A DNA stretch of 64,000 bases. Origin: Hydractinia symbiolongicarpus. Taxonomy: Eukaryota; Cnidaria; Hydrozoa; Anthoathecata; Hydractiniidae. The stretch is taken from positions 10,354,001 through 10,418,000 of the forward strand of contig NC_079879.1 of NCBI RefSeq assembly GCF_029227915.1, given 5' to 3'. The notes under the pieces were generated by a model. That model ran no database searches. It was not told where the DNA came from and was given only the letters and a program-made list of their open reading frames with translations. Position 1 is the first letter of the stretch. Every line of letters starts with the position of its first letter. The translations under genes were made by a program, and so were the position numbers. Below are positions 10,718 through 20,383 of the stretch, piece after piece.

Positions 10718-13700
10718 ATGTATGTTCGCAATAATATGCTTACTGATGAAACGAGTTTGCCAGTTCCTCCTCGCTTGTCACATTTACCTCATACATTAGA
10801 AGCAACGCATCACTTTGGACAGCATTATCAACCATCAAATACTGTTCTGGGATATACATCATCAACAACGAGACATTATTTTAACGTGGCCACAACTAAT
10901 GAAATGGTGAAGACAGTGCTTGATAATATGAATGAAATTCACTCACAAACCACTCAACAACAACCACAACAACAACAACAACAACAACAGCAACAACAAG
11001 AAGTAGAAATCCATTCAAATATGATTCCAGGCTTGTATGGCGGGAATTACACTCGAACAACACCTGGAGTATATCCCTCCCTGCAACAGAGCTCATATAA
11101 ACATATAAATCACACCCTTCCAACGTATTTAAAAAACAACAATGAAGCAGCTCAACATCTACCAACTGATGGTACTATGCAATCTTATAAACCTTATAAA
11201 TCGCCTTATGACAACTTTTTAACGACTGGTCAATCAAGTCTATCTAGTTGTATTACGTCTTCAATGTTCTCTCATGATCCGTATGGTTACAGGGCAAACT
11301 TTATTGCAGCCTCTCAAAGTTTATACGATTCAACGCAGAAGTACAGTGGTAAGTTGACTTGTTATTTCTGCTACACCTGCACGCAAAGTTTAATAATAAA
11401 TAAAGATTATCAGCACTAGTAAAATGGCCGCCAACATCATATTTCATGAAGGTTGACATTCTTTATAAATTAGCTTATTGCTGACGTCGGGTTTTTTCGA
11501 GGATATTGTGAACTAAAGTATGGCTGATTTTCATTTAACAAAAATTGAGCAAAATTTTTATTATTATTATTATTAAAATTATTTACCCAGGGTAGCCTCT
11601 TCACTTTGTATTGGTATTGCTATCAACGAGGGTCGTGCGAAGGGGGTCCTGGTGTTTTTAAGCACAGCAATCGCTTAACTAAACAACCGACTCAGATATG
11701 AATCTTATTTCATGCTGAGGGCTAAGCAAAAAGGATAGATTCACACTTTTAAGTCTCTGGCATGATTCAACCGCGGTTTGAACCCAACACCTTCCGCACT
11801 GGAAGCAAAGGCTTTACCACAAAGCTACCAGTCGGTAAGTGGATGTTTTCCACTGAGCGTGAGAAATTTTTTATTTAAATTTCAAACTTTTGGCGGGAGT
11901 GTAAATACAATGCAAACAAACATGGCTGCTGTCGTCTACGTGTAACGACACTCTAATTCTTTCGACCATCTTTATTGTTATGTTTTTGTGCAAAAATCAT
12001 AATGTCAAAAAATAAATGAAGCATTTGGATTGGTCAATCCTTGTCAGGGTTCAAGAAGTTTGGCGTTTAAATTTCAAATTTTTGAGGTTTTTTTTCTGTA
12101 GGAGCTTGTTCGATTTTTGCTAAATTTAAAAACATTGCAACATCAAAGCATATTTTCCACCTGCTCTGTCTGTCTGTTGAGTTTTGTTAAATGGAAACCC
12201 AACTTTTAGTTAGAACTAAATTGTATATCATTTCTGTCACGAAAACTTATTTTTATTATTGCAAAACTAAAAATAATTTGCCATCTTAGAACTAATTTGA
12301 GAGTTTAATTAAGGTCAACTTTACAGAAATGTTTTTTTTAAAAAATCGAAAGTAAAGTGAGTAACTTTGAAACTGTTATTCGCGAAAATTAATTTTCGCA
12401 AATTTTATTTTGCAAACATTTATCTGTGCGAAAATTTTTCGGAAAGGTCAATTCGTGATAGAAGAAATGACTTATTCGCTGCTAAGATTCACTTTGCGAA
12501 ACATTTGGAAAAAAAGCCTCTATTATATGAGCAAGGTTAATTAAAGGCTATCTTATGTCAATAAAAAGGCCTGAAATAAATTAATACTACAAAAAATACT
12601 GAATTAGTGAGTATAATTACTATAAATAAATATAATTATAAATAAAAAAGTTAAAATGGTTCATTCGCGAAAAAAAATTTTCGTAAAGTTCCTCGACATA
12701 ACTGATCTGCAACAATTAATCTTTGCGAAATGCATTTCTTTACACCTCTTCTATTTTTCGATACATTCTTATAAAAAACTCCGGTGAACTGGAACCACGG
12801 ATAACTCCACCCCCCCCCCCCCCCCCCCCCCTTCCCCTGAGGCTAATGTTTTTGGATAACTCGGACTTTTTACTCGAGAATAGGAAATCGAATGTAATAT
12901 AGATAGATAATGTTGTCTGTCAAGGAAAATTTAATTTACAAGACACTTGCATGCCTTTTTTCATCGCCAAGATAGCACCTTTTTCCGGTATCTGTTAATT
13001 GTATGTTCACACTAACACCTGATAACATTTAAAAAAAACTAGCGATGCTCATTTGAAAGCGTAATAGTAAGCGGTGACATTTCTTATTCAAAAATGCTGC
13101 ATCGCAATTACGTATTAGAATCTTTTTAGATTTTTGACAATATTTTATTCCACTATTTCGTATTGTTTTAAAATGTCAATTGTAACTTAGCGTGAGAACA
13201 TCTGTTTCAAACTAAGTTCTGATGAGAAAGTACTAAAAGAGAGTGAGAGAGATTCGAAAACTAAATGAAAATATATCGAGGCATAACCGTAACTGTATGT
13301 TTAAGGGGAGAAAATTTTTCGATATCATGATTTTTGGACAATTTCACGAAAGTTCAGGCTAGTGAAATATCGTATATCAATAAATCGCGAGTGTTATTAT
13401 CCGCGATGATTGCAGCAAGAAAGTGTTATTCTGGCTCCATACATTTGAAATCTTGTTTCTGATGGGTTTTTTTCTCTGTCAAAGGTTTTGTCAGAAAAAA
13501 TTGGAGAAATCTTTGTTTTATTTTACACATTCTATCCTAAGTAACACTTTCAGTTCTTTGTTTCGGTGGAGCTACAAATATTTCTCTGTATCTTTTCTGA
13601 CATTGGCTTTCTTTTTTTCCCATTTGTATCTTTGAGGTAATTTGCGATAACTAGCAGAGGAAAAATAACGGAATTGAATCCAGCCACCCTATCTTTAACA

Positions 13701-15122
13701 GGGAAGGGATATAAATATTTGTAGTTACATAAATAAAGTTTCATTTTTTTCTATGTTTTGGCAATTAAATTATAGGTACAGTTAACTCCCTGTAAGTCGA
13801 ACCTCCAAGCGACCACAGAAAACAGTTCGAATTAGCGAATGTTCGACTTATGCGAAGCTCCCGTTAATTCGAACTTAGACAAAAATGAGATATTAGTTCG
13901 AGTTAAGGAACATTTTTGCTCCTTTGTAAAAAAAAATCATTTAAGAGCAGCTTTTTCGAAATTTCTGGCTACAATACTGGCTATAATACACCAGTATTCA
14001 TTTTCCGAACATTTATTTTTACTTAGACACTAAAAAGTTTGAGTTATCCGGCGAAATTAACTTAACAGAGACCTCAAAATGGTTCGAGAAAACGAATGTT
14101 CGAGCTATCCGGGATTCGAGTTAACGAGTAATTTTTATAAGGAATTATTAGGAAATGTCCAAGAGACCGTAGAAAACAGTTTGAGCTAATAAAAGTTTGA
14201 GTTAACCGGTGTTCGAGTTACTGGGATTCTACTGTACTTTTAACTTCCGACTTGCAAGATATTGAGAAAATTAAAAATGTGACTTGCTTCTCTTGATGAA
14301 GAGCATTTTAAAAGTAAAAAAAGACAGGGGTCAAGCTCTATAACGTTTTAGTGAATCTTCTTTAAGGTTAAAATAATCAGGTTGAAGGGAAAAATGTATA
14401 AAACAACGTATATATTCTCGTTAAGTAAGACACTAAGTGGGACTTTTGCTAACTCAAAATTCCCCAGCCCCTTGAATTAGTCATAATCATAAAATGACTG
14501 TTTCAGAGGACAATACCCGAAGTACTGACCGACGTCAAAGCATTGCCAGAGCTTTAAAGGGTGTTGCAAGTTGGTCCTAAAAGTAAATAAACTTGTGGCA
14601 AGTGGGACAATTTCACATGTTTTTTTTCAAAGTCCAACTTACAAGAGGAATTTTACGGTCCACTGAGAGTTCGGCGAGTATACTATCAATTTTTAAAAAA
14701 AATATATCCCGCGAAAAACGTTCTTGCAAATGATTGAGTTTTTGCCTGCTAATGAAAGTGTGTACACTTATAAGTTCAACTTTTAAGCAAATACATATTT
14801 TTCTCTTGTAGAGCCAGCTGTTTCAACAACCACCCCAACGAAATCACGTAAAGAGAGAACAGCATTTACAAAGGACCAAATCAGAGAGTTAGAAAACGAG
14901 TTTAACCGAAACAATTATTTAACAAGGTTAAGACGATACGAAATAGCGGTCAATTTAAATTTAAGTGAGAGACAAGTAAAAGTTTGGTTTCAAAATAGAA
15001 GAATGAAATGGAAAAGAGTCAAAGGACATCGAGGCAAAAAGCAAAAGGAACATCAGCAGCAGCAGCAGAAACAAAAAGGAGAGGATTCAAAAACATCTAC
15101 CACGCCTTCCAAAGTCACCTAA
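10718..15122 (+). CDS. Mox: Mox/Meox-class homeobox transcription factor
   Basis: Two exons, 10718-11348 and 14812-15122, spliced GT-AG in phase 1, give 313 residues. Exon 1 encodes a low-complexity N-terminal region with a glutamine run near residues 80-95, rich in S, T, Y and N, as in vertebrate MEOX proteins, which also have a His/Gln stretch. Exon 2 encodes the homeodomain, about residues 222-281. [32 protein letters not shown] and [17 protein letters not shown] are nearly identical to bilaterian MEOX, including Q50 and N51 of helix 3. The tail is Gln/Lys-rich and ends KVT. Mox factors act in the nucleus and pattern mesoderm in bilaterians; the role here is unknown. The 3.5-kb intron holds a SINE, a 22-bp poly-C tract and a MITE. 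The first ATG of the frame is taken as start. Confidence 0.94.
11553..11838 (-). mobile_element. tRNA-Gly(TCC)-like SINE
   Basis: Read on the minus strand from about 11838, the head is a tRNA: TGGTAGCTTTGTGGTAAAGC (A box), TTTGCTTCCAGTGCGGAAGG (anticodon arm with TCC) and GGGTTCAAACC (B box). A tRNA-unrelated body follows, then GAAGAGGCTACCCTGGGTAA and a short (TAA)n tail at 11553-11575. This is the standard layout of a tRNA-derived SINE. It is in the Mox intron. Confidence 0.72.
12375..12735. repeat. TTCGCGAAAA/TTTTCGC palindromic repeat cluster
   Basis: Several facing copies of ATTCGCGAAAA, TTTTCGCAAA and TTTGCGAAA lie within about 360 bp of the Mox intron. Looser copies occur near 2290, 19300 and 41800. 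It looks like a decayed MITE family; there is no coding frame. Confidence 0.4.
12810..12831. repeat. 22-bp poly-C homopolymer
   Basis: An unbroken run of cytosines in the Mox intron. The opposite strand is a G run able to form G-quadruplex structures. The exact length in the assembly may be unreliable. Confidence 0.85.
13777..14236. mobile_element. Pogo/Tigger-like MITE with long TIR-like ends
   Basis: The left end TACAGTTAACTCCCTGTAAG and the inverse of the right end TACAGTAGAATCCCAGTAAC match well and start at TA. The inside repeats GTTCGAGTTA, TTCGAATTAGCG and GTTCGACTTA blocks in both orientations, as in the terminal regions of pogo/Tigger-like elements. No transposase frame remains. In the Mox intron. 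Confidence 0.62.
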
Positions 15123-16026
15123 AATAATCGCGCTTTATGTGAAACAACATGGTGACCATCGACTCTTTTAAAAGCGTGAAAATTCATTTTTTTTCATTTT
15201 TGAAAACACATTTTTAAAACATAATCATAGGTCAATTTCAAGTTAACTCAAAAGTTATTTCAAAATCTAGAGACCAAGCCCTGGAAATATAGTCATCGAG
15301 AGCTACGGCTGCCAAAAAAAATCACCGTCCATATGGTTACGAAAAAGCTAGGCTGTCCATCACATATTGCTCACACTTTCTTACCTTAAAGCATAAAACA
15401 CTGATTATATTTTACTTTAACAAGGCAAACCACGTTGTGATTTTAATTTTTAAGATATTGTGCATCTCGATGAGAGCAAAACTGACGTGAATTTCTTTAT
15501 AAATGTTGTTGTTGTACATATTGGCTAGCAATTATTAACTTTATATTTTGTATATATTCCCACAGTACGTAGATTCTATATACTGTAAAAATAGATGATG
15601 GACTAATGTTACATTTATGTGATGTAAGTAGAATATATTATATCAGTTGTTAGAAAAGTAAGTAAAAAGTTAACTTGTGGAAATTATAATTTATTTTGAA
15701 CAACGTCTTATGTTTTTGTCTTCAATTCTGTTTTATCTTTAGTGGCAATAAAAATGCATTTATAAAGAAACAAGATCCAGTTGCGAATAAAGTAAAATTC
15801 CTATACCCAGTACATAATACAATCTTTGTAGTCACCATCTTATGCCCAAGTCGCTCTCTGTCCTTTTATCGGGACAAAATAGAGCTCCTTGGAAAAGGTT
15901 ACGTAGCTAGATGATAAAAAACAACATTAAGGCAACACCACCAGCTACATCTAACTCTACTAACACTCTACTAACTCTACGATATTTTGATTCTTATTTG
16001 ATTGAGAGTAGAAAAATATAAAAATA
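15123..16026 (+). other. Mox 3' flank, probable 3'UTR
   Basis: AT-rich DNA without a credible frame directly after the Mox stop. Possible AATAAA poly(A) signals are near 15746 and 15787. Which one is used cannot be told from sequence. Confidence 0.4.
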
Positions 16027-16310
16027 CTAGTCGTTAGCCCGTGGAATAATCCACGGGTTTGCCCGTCCTTGTTATACCGCATATTGCGTGCGTCTCGCTA
16101 ATTGCGCAGCTAAGGTACCATTTTGCGTGACAGACAGACGGACGGACAGACGTATATGGGAATTATAATATGGATAGTCGTTGGCTTGTGGATAAATCCA
16201 CGGGTTCGCCCGTCCTTTATATATAGCATTTCGTGTTTCCGTAACACGACTTTTTCTCGCGCACAAACAGACAGACGGAATACGGCTATTATTAAAGAGT
16301 TAGCCGGGAA
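16027..16310 (-). mobile_element. Two head-to-tail short Helitron-like elements
   Basis: On the minus strand the outer copy ends in a CCGTGG/CCACGG hairpin, then CTAACGACTAG followed by T, which is the layout of a Helitron 3' end (hairpin, then CTAG, insertion before T). The inner copy, 3' end near 16168, has a decayed version of the same end. Its 5' side reads TCTTTAATAATAGCCG near 16285-16300. Both share CGGGCAAACCCGTGGAT-like blocks and no protein. They are read as non-autonomous elements. Confidence 0.58.
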
Positions 16311-16399
16311 ACCCGGCGTCGAATCGCCGGGATGAGCCACAAGTAAGAGCCACAACAGTTGTTGAACGCCCTAAGGAGCGCTTAAAAAGAACTGCAAAC

Positions 16400-16960
16400 T
16401 GTGCGACATAGTCAGGTGGAGCGCTTTAGTACAGGTATGCAATATGTCGTAAATCCAGTGAAGAGCACACACCATTATAGTGTTGCGACTGTAACATATT
16501 TTTCAAGAAATAACTTTCCCACAACAAAGGCTAAAATAAAAACACAGTTTACAACCGTTGTGACTCCGTAGCAAAAACAATCAGTCAATATTACTTGATT
16601 TTGCGGAATAAGTCTTTGTAAAAGTTAAAAAATTAATCGTGACACTGGAGTGAGCGCTTAGTACAGTTAAAAAGTGTTATACAGGTGTATAGCGATAATA
16701 CCCTTTTGAAAAAAACTTCCTTGCGGACTCTATCTAAATAAAAACACAAGAAACAGTCCTTTGCTAGCACAGGGCTAAGCGGTTAGTCAAGGAAAACATT
16801 GTTGCACATTCGTAGAGGCGTGATTCCCAAGAAAGTTTAAAAATTAATTGTTACAGTGGGCTGACGCGTATAGGCATAACAGCCTTTTCCAAAAAAAAGT
16901 TTATTGTAACACTGAGCTAACCGCTTAGTACAGTAAACAGACTTGAACTTCGGTTTTAAT
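16400..16960. repeat. Diverged repeat with GAGCGCTTAGTACAG motif
   Basis: Five related blocks with spacings of about 60-220 bp contain variants of ACACTGAGCTAACCGCTTAGTACAG (near 16419, 16638, 16762, 16850 and 16906). Some are preceded by CCTTTT(C/G)AAAAAAA. There is no coding potential; probably an old tandem array or transposon interior. Confidence 0.4.
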
Positions 16961-17821
16961 GACAACACAGGACACAGCACGTCGTTGTCGTTACCCCCCC
17001 CCCCAGCTAAAGCATTTGCTCAGCCATTTTATTTGCAAAAAAAAAATAAGGAAAATAATTAAAGATGTAGCTACCTAGCTAAACTGCACTTAGCATAAGA
17101 TTTATTGCTGAGAATATTGTGATATTGATAGACAAACTGAATTTTTTATACTCTCACTTTTTAGGTAAATATATGAGATAGCTAAATGGCTATTTCCTCG
17201 ACATAAAAATAAATGTTGGGTTGCAGAAAAACCTCCTATACCAAACAAAATTAGTAAAAAGTAAGGTTATTAGCTAGCTAGCCTTCAAAATATTCGTACC
17301 TAGCCAACAATCCTAAAACTGATGCGTTTAGATCTGTACGTAGCTAAAAAACGTGACAATATATTTATCTTCAGATTTTAGAGCATAAAAAAACAAATAT
17401 TACAAATATAAAAAGCTTATAGAAGACACAAAGGTGAAACAGACTTAGAAACAATGGCCATCGTGTTTCTTCGTTGGCATGTCTAGGCCGCGAAAGTCTT
17501 GGATTGGTTTTTCAAAGAATCAGGCGTTTTGTTTGTCAAACTGTCAGTAAAACCATCCTATTGGTTTTCTGTGGCTCCTAGCGGAATCGGCGATAAGGTC
17601 ACGGGGGTAAATTATTATTAAAAATGGCGCATTAAAATAATGAATTCATTGTTTTTTAAATTAGAGGTTTATCAATTAAATTAATTAAATTATGTAAGGA
17701 AATAAATTAATTTCTGTAGTTTATTTTGATCAATCATAAGATTTCCAATTAAACAACCCCCTGGTTTCTAAAAATTTGCGGAAAGATCAAAGGAACATCG
17801 GTCACCCTTTTGAACAGGCAA

Positions 17822-17969
17822 GATACGGCTATTATTATAGAGACTAGCCGTTAATCCGTGGAAAAATCCACGGGGCCGCCCGTCCTTTATATATCGCATT
17901 TCGTGTTTCTGTAACAGGACGCGGTTTTCGCGGACACAGACAGACAGACGACGGCTATTATTAAAGAGA
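17822..17969 (-). mobile_element. Helitron-like 126-bp element abutting a second 5' end
   Basis: On the minus strand, TCTCTTTAATAATAGCCG begins at 17969 after an A. The element ends at 17844 with a CCGTGGATTTTTCCACGG hairpin and CTAG before T. That T at 17843 opens another TCTCTATAATAATAGCCG, the 5' end of a second copy broken off near 17822. A 5' TC, a 3' hairpin plus CTAG and A/T insertion are Helitron hallmarks. At 126 bp it must be non-autonomous. Confidence 0.65.
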
Positions 17970-18717
17970 TGAAACAGTGATTATAACAAAAATACATAAA
18001 TAGCATTTCATTTTTCATCTCTGAAGAAATACAAAATAAATTTAAGAGCATCTTATTACAAAAACATCATACAATTATTCTTACGTAGTTCGATTATCAA
18101 TGAAAATTACAATGATAAATGTGAACGAAGTAGGAAAACAAGATCTAAAAAAGCAAGGTAGAGTAATCTGTCAATAAAATGAATTTTCAAGAAGAGGTCA
18201 GAAAAATCTCGGTGTGTTATTTTATGATTGTAAATTAAAAATAAAAGTGATATTTTCATGTTAGCAACACTCTCTTTATGACAGATAGAAAATACAAGGT
18301 ACATATATAGGCGTCTGGTGAATCTACAACAACTTAAATGTGTAATATTTTTGAAATATTGATTTTTCAATTTGGTAAAATTTAATCTTCATATATCTAA
18401 AAAATTTAAACTTAAAAACATTTTTTTTTGTCTCCATCGATGTTTAAAATCTCCTTTTTGGCAATAATGATTGCACTAGCAACTGGAAAATTTTTAAAGT
18501 ATAATTTATTTGTATTTTGTAGTGCGCAATTTTCACGTTATAGAATATAATCTACTACTTCCAAATCTTGATATAAATATTTTTAATACCATTGTACTTT
18601 TGTGAAGTTATCTGCTGCAATATTTATAGCAGGAATAATAATTCTTTCGAAATAGGAGACTGGACAAATATGGAGAATAAGAATAAAAGTCTCCTTTGGT
18701 TTGCATAACACAATTTC

Positions 18718-20383
18718 TCAATTTTTGTCCACAGTGGTACTCGCTGCTTGTGTTACAACTGAAGAACTCTCCACAGATCTCAGTTGTATGAATTGATTTT
18801 CTTTAATTGCTTTTCTTCTACGCTGTGCACGAGAGGTTTTCTGGAAAAAATCCTGAGAAAAAATTGAAAAGAAAGTAAGTTAAAATCCTGAAAAACAATT
18901 CAACTTCCTTCCTTGAACAAAATAGAGAGAATAATAAGACGCTGAAAGGAGAAACACGAGTTAAAATCTTATTACCTTATCGTAAAATATCGCTTCACGA
19001 AATAAAAAGTGAACACCCTAAAACAAAAACAAGGGATAGGTCACATATCTTCTCTCAACAGAACATTTACAAAAATAAATTATTTTTTCAGGCTAGCTCT
19101 GATTTTGAGGCAAGGATCTTTTAGTGATCTTCTGGGCACACAGTTTAAACAGATTTTAGATCATAACTGTATACTTTAAATGCAGAAACGTTCACGACAG
19201 AAACCTTAGCGAATTAATGCTGTTGAAAAATTTAGCGAATCACAAAAAGGTGACTTTAAAGATTTATTTTATTATCAAAGCCTAAAATTTTCATTCTTCG
19301 CCACGGAACTTTTTTTCGCCAATAATGAACTTTCCCCAATTGCAGTTAAATTTATTTTTGCCTTCTTAAACTTTCCCTAATTAATGATCTGAAAACTTCA
19401 CAAAACTTTTCGCACTTTGTAATTATGTGGAGTCTTATATTAGGTGATTTCCTAAGAAGAGTGGAACAAAAATCTTTTCTCAAAACAAGCCTAGTAAATC
19501 AAGCTAAATTTGAAAGAGAGAAGGAATAAGGTTTCAGCGAAGTTCGTACAAAACGGTAATGCCTGTTCCAGATTCTACCAAGTCATTAGAAATGATAACT
19601 TACAAGCAATGCATGGAATGTCACAAACAACCATTGAACCACTGAACATTCTGTTGAAATGTGAATTACATCCAATATGAACAACACAAGTAATATAATG
19701 CCCAAAATAAATCCATTCACAAGTTTTTTGCTTTCTCTTAAACGTTTTATTTTTGTTTTAAAATCAAACTCACATTTTCCAAATAATTTCAAATGTATTT
19801 TCAAAACAAATACAGATATGCTTGCACCCAAAGCAACAACGATACCTTGTATAGCGATTATAATCCATTCATTGGAGAGGACGTTGTTCCATGAAAAATG
19901 TGTTCGATGTGTTAAGTATCCAATCAGGATGATAACTAATGTAAACAAAATTGGACAAGCATACGCAGTAAAATAGAACTGCCATCTTTTATTGGCAGCA
20001 GCGGGAAGGTATATGGTTATATACAAAAATAAAATATACAGACTTAAGAAAAGAAAATAGCAGACCATATTTACAAGTAAGATTGTTACAGAAAGTAAAG
20101 ATTCTGTTATGTTATCTTCTTTGATGCTCTTCTGATAAGTTATCCTAATAATAACCAATGCTCTCCACAACATCAACACCACACAGCAAGATATAATGAT
20201 GATTGCACGTGTTCTTCGCAGTGGATGATTTATAAGTGTCTCTGAAGCACTCAGCTGCTTCATATTTAACATGTATATACATGTAGTGACAAATTCACAC
20301 AACATAGCAATGGAGTAAACAGTAATAACATAATTTTTGACATTGGTACTGAGGGAATTAATATTTTCAATTGTGAGAATCAT
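18718..20383 (-). CDS. Putative seven-helix membrane protein, family not recognised
   Basis: Two exons on the minus strand, 20383-19604 and 18852-18718, in phase 0 with a GTAAGT donor and a CTCAG acceptor, encode 304 residues. Hydrophobic segments fall near residues 15-35, 58-80, 95-126, 136-158, 172-195, 220-240 and 245-258, consistent with seven membrane spans. Exon 2 adds a 44-residue, basic then Ser/Thr-rich tail starting DFFQKTSRAQRRRKA. The ATG at 20383 is preferred because the frame upstream has no further ATG. There is no DRY or NPxxY motif, so it is not an obvious class A GPCR; a TOM1/GPR137-like or receptor-like protein is possible but unproven. A broken relative lies at 38021-38588. 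Confidence 0.65.

Noticed and set aside
10896-11165. Minus-strand frame with a long valine run over the Mox exon
   Set aside because: It is the antisense of the Mox glutamine repeat.
16072-16355. Overlapping frames on both strands near 16.1-16.3 kb
   Set aside because: They are translations of Helitron-like repeat sequence.
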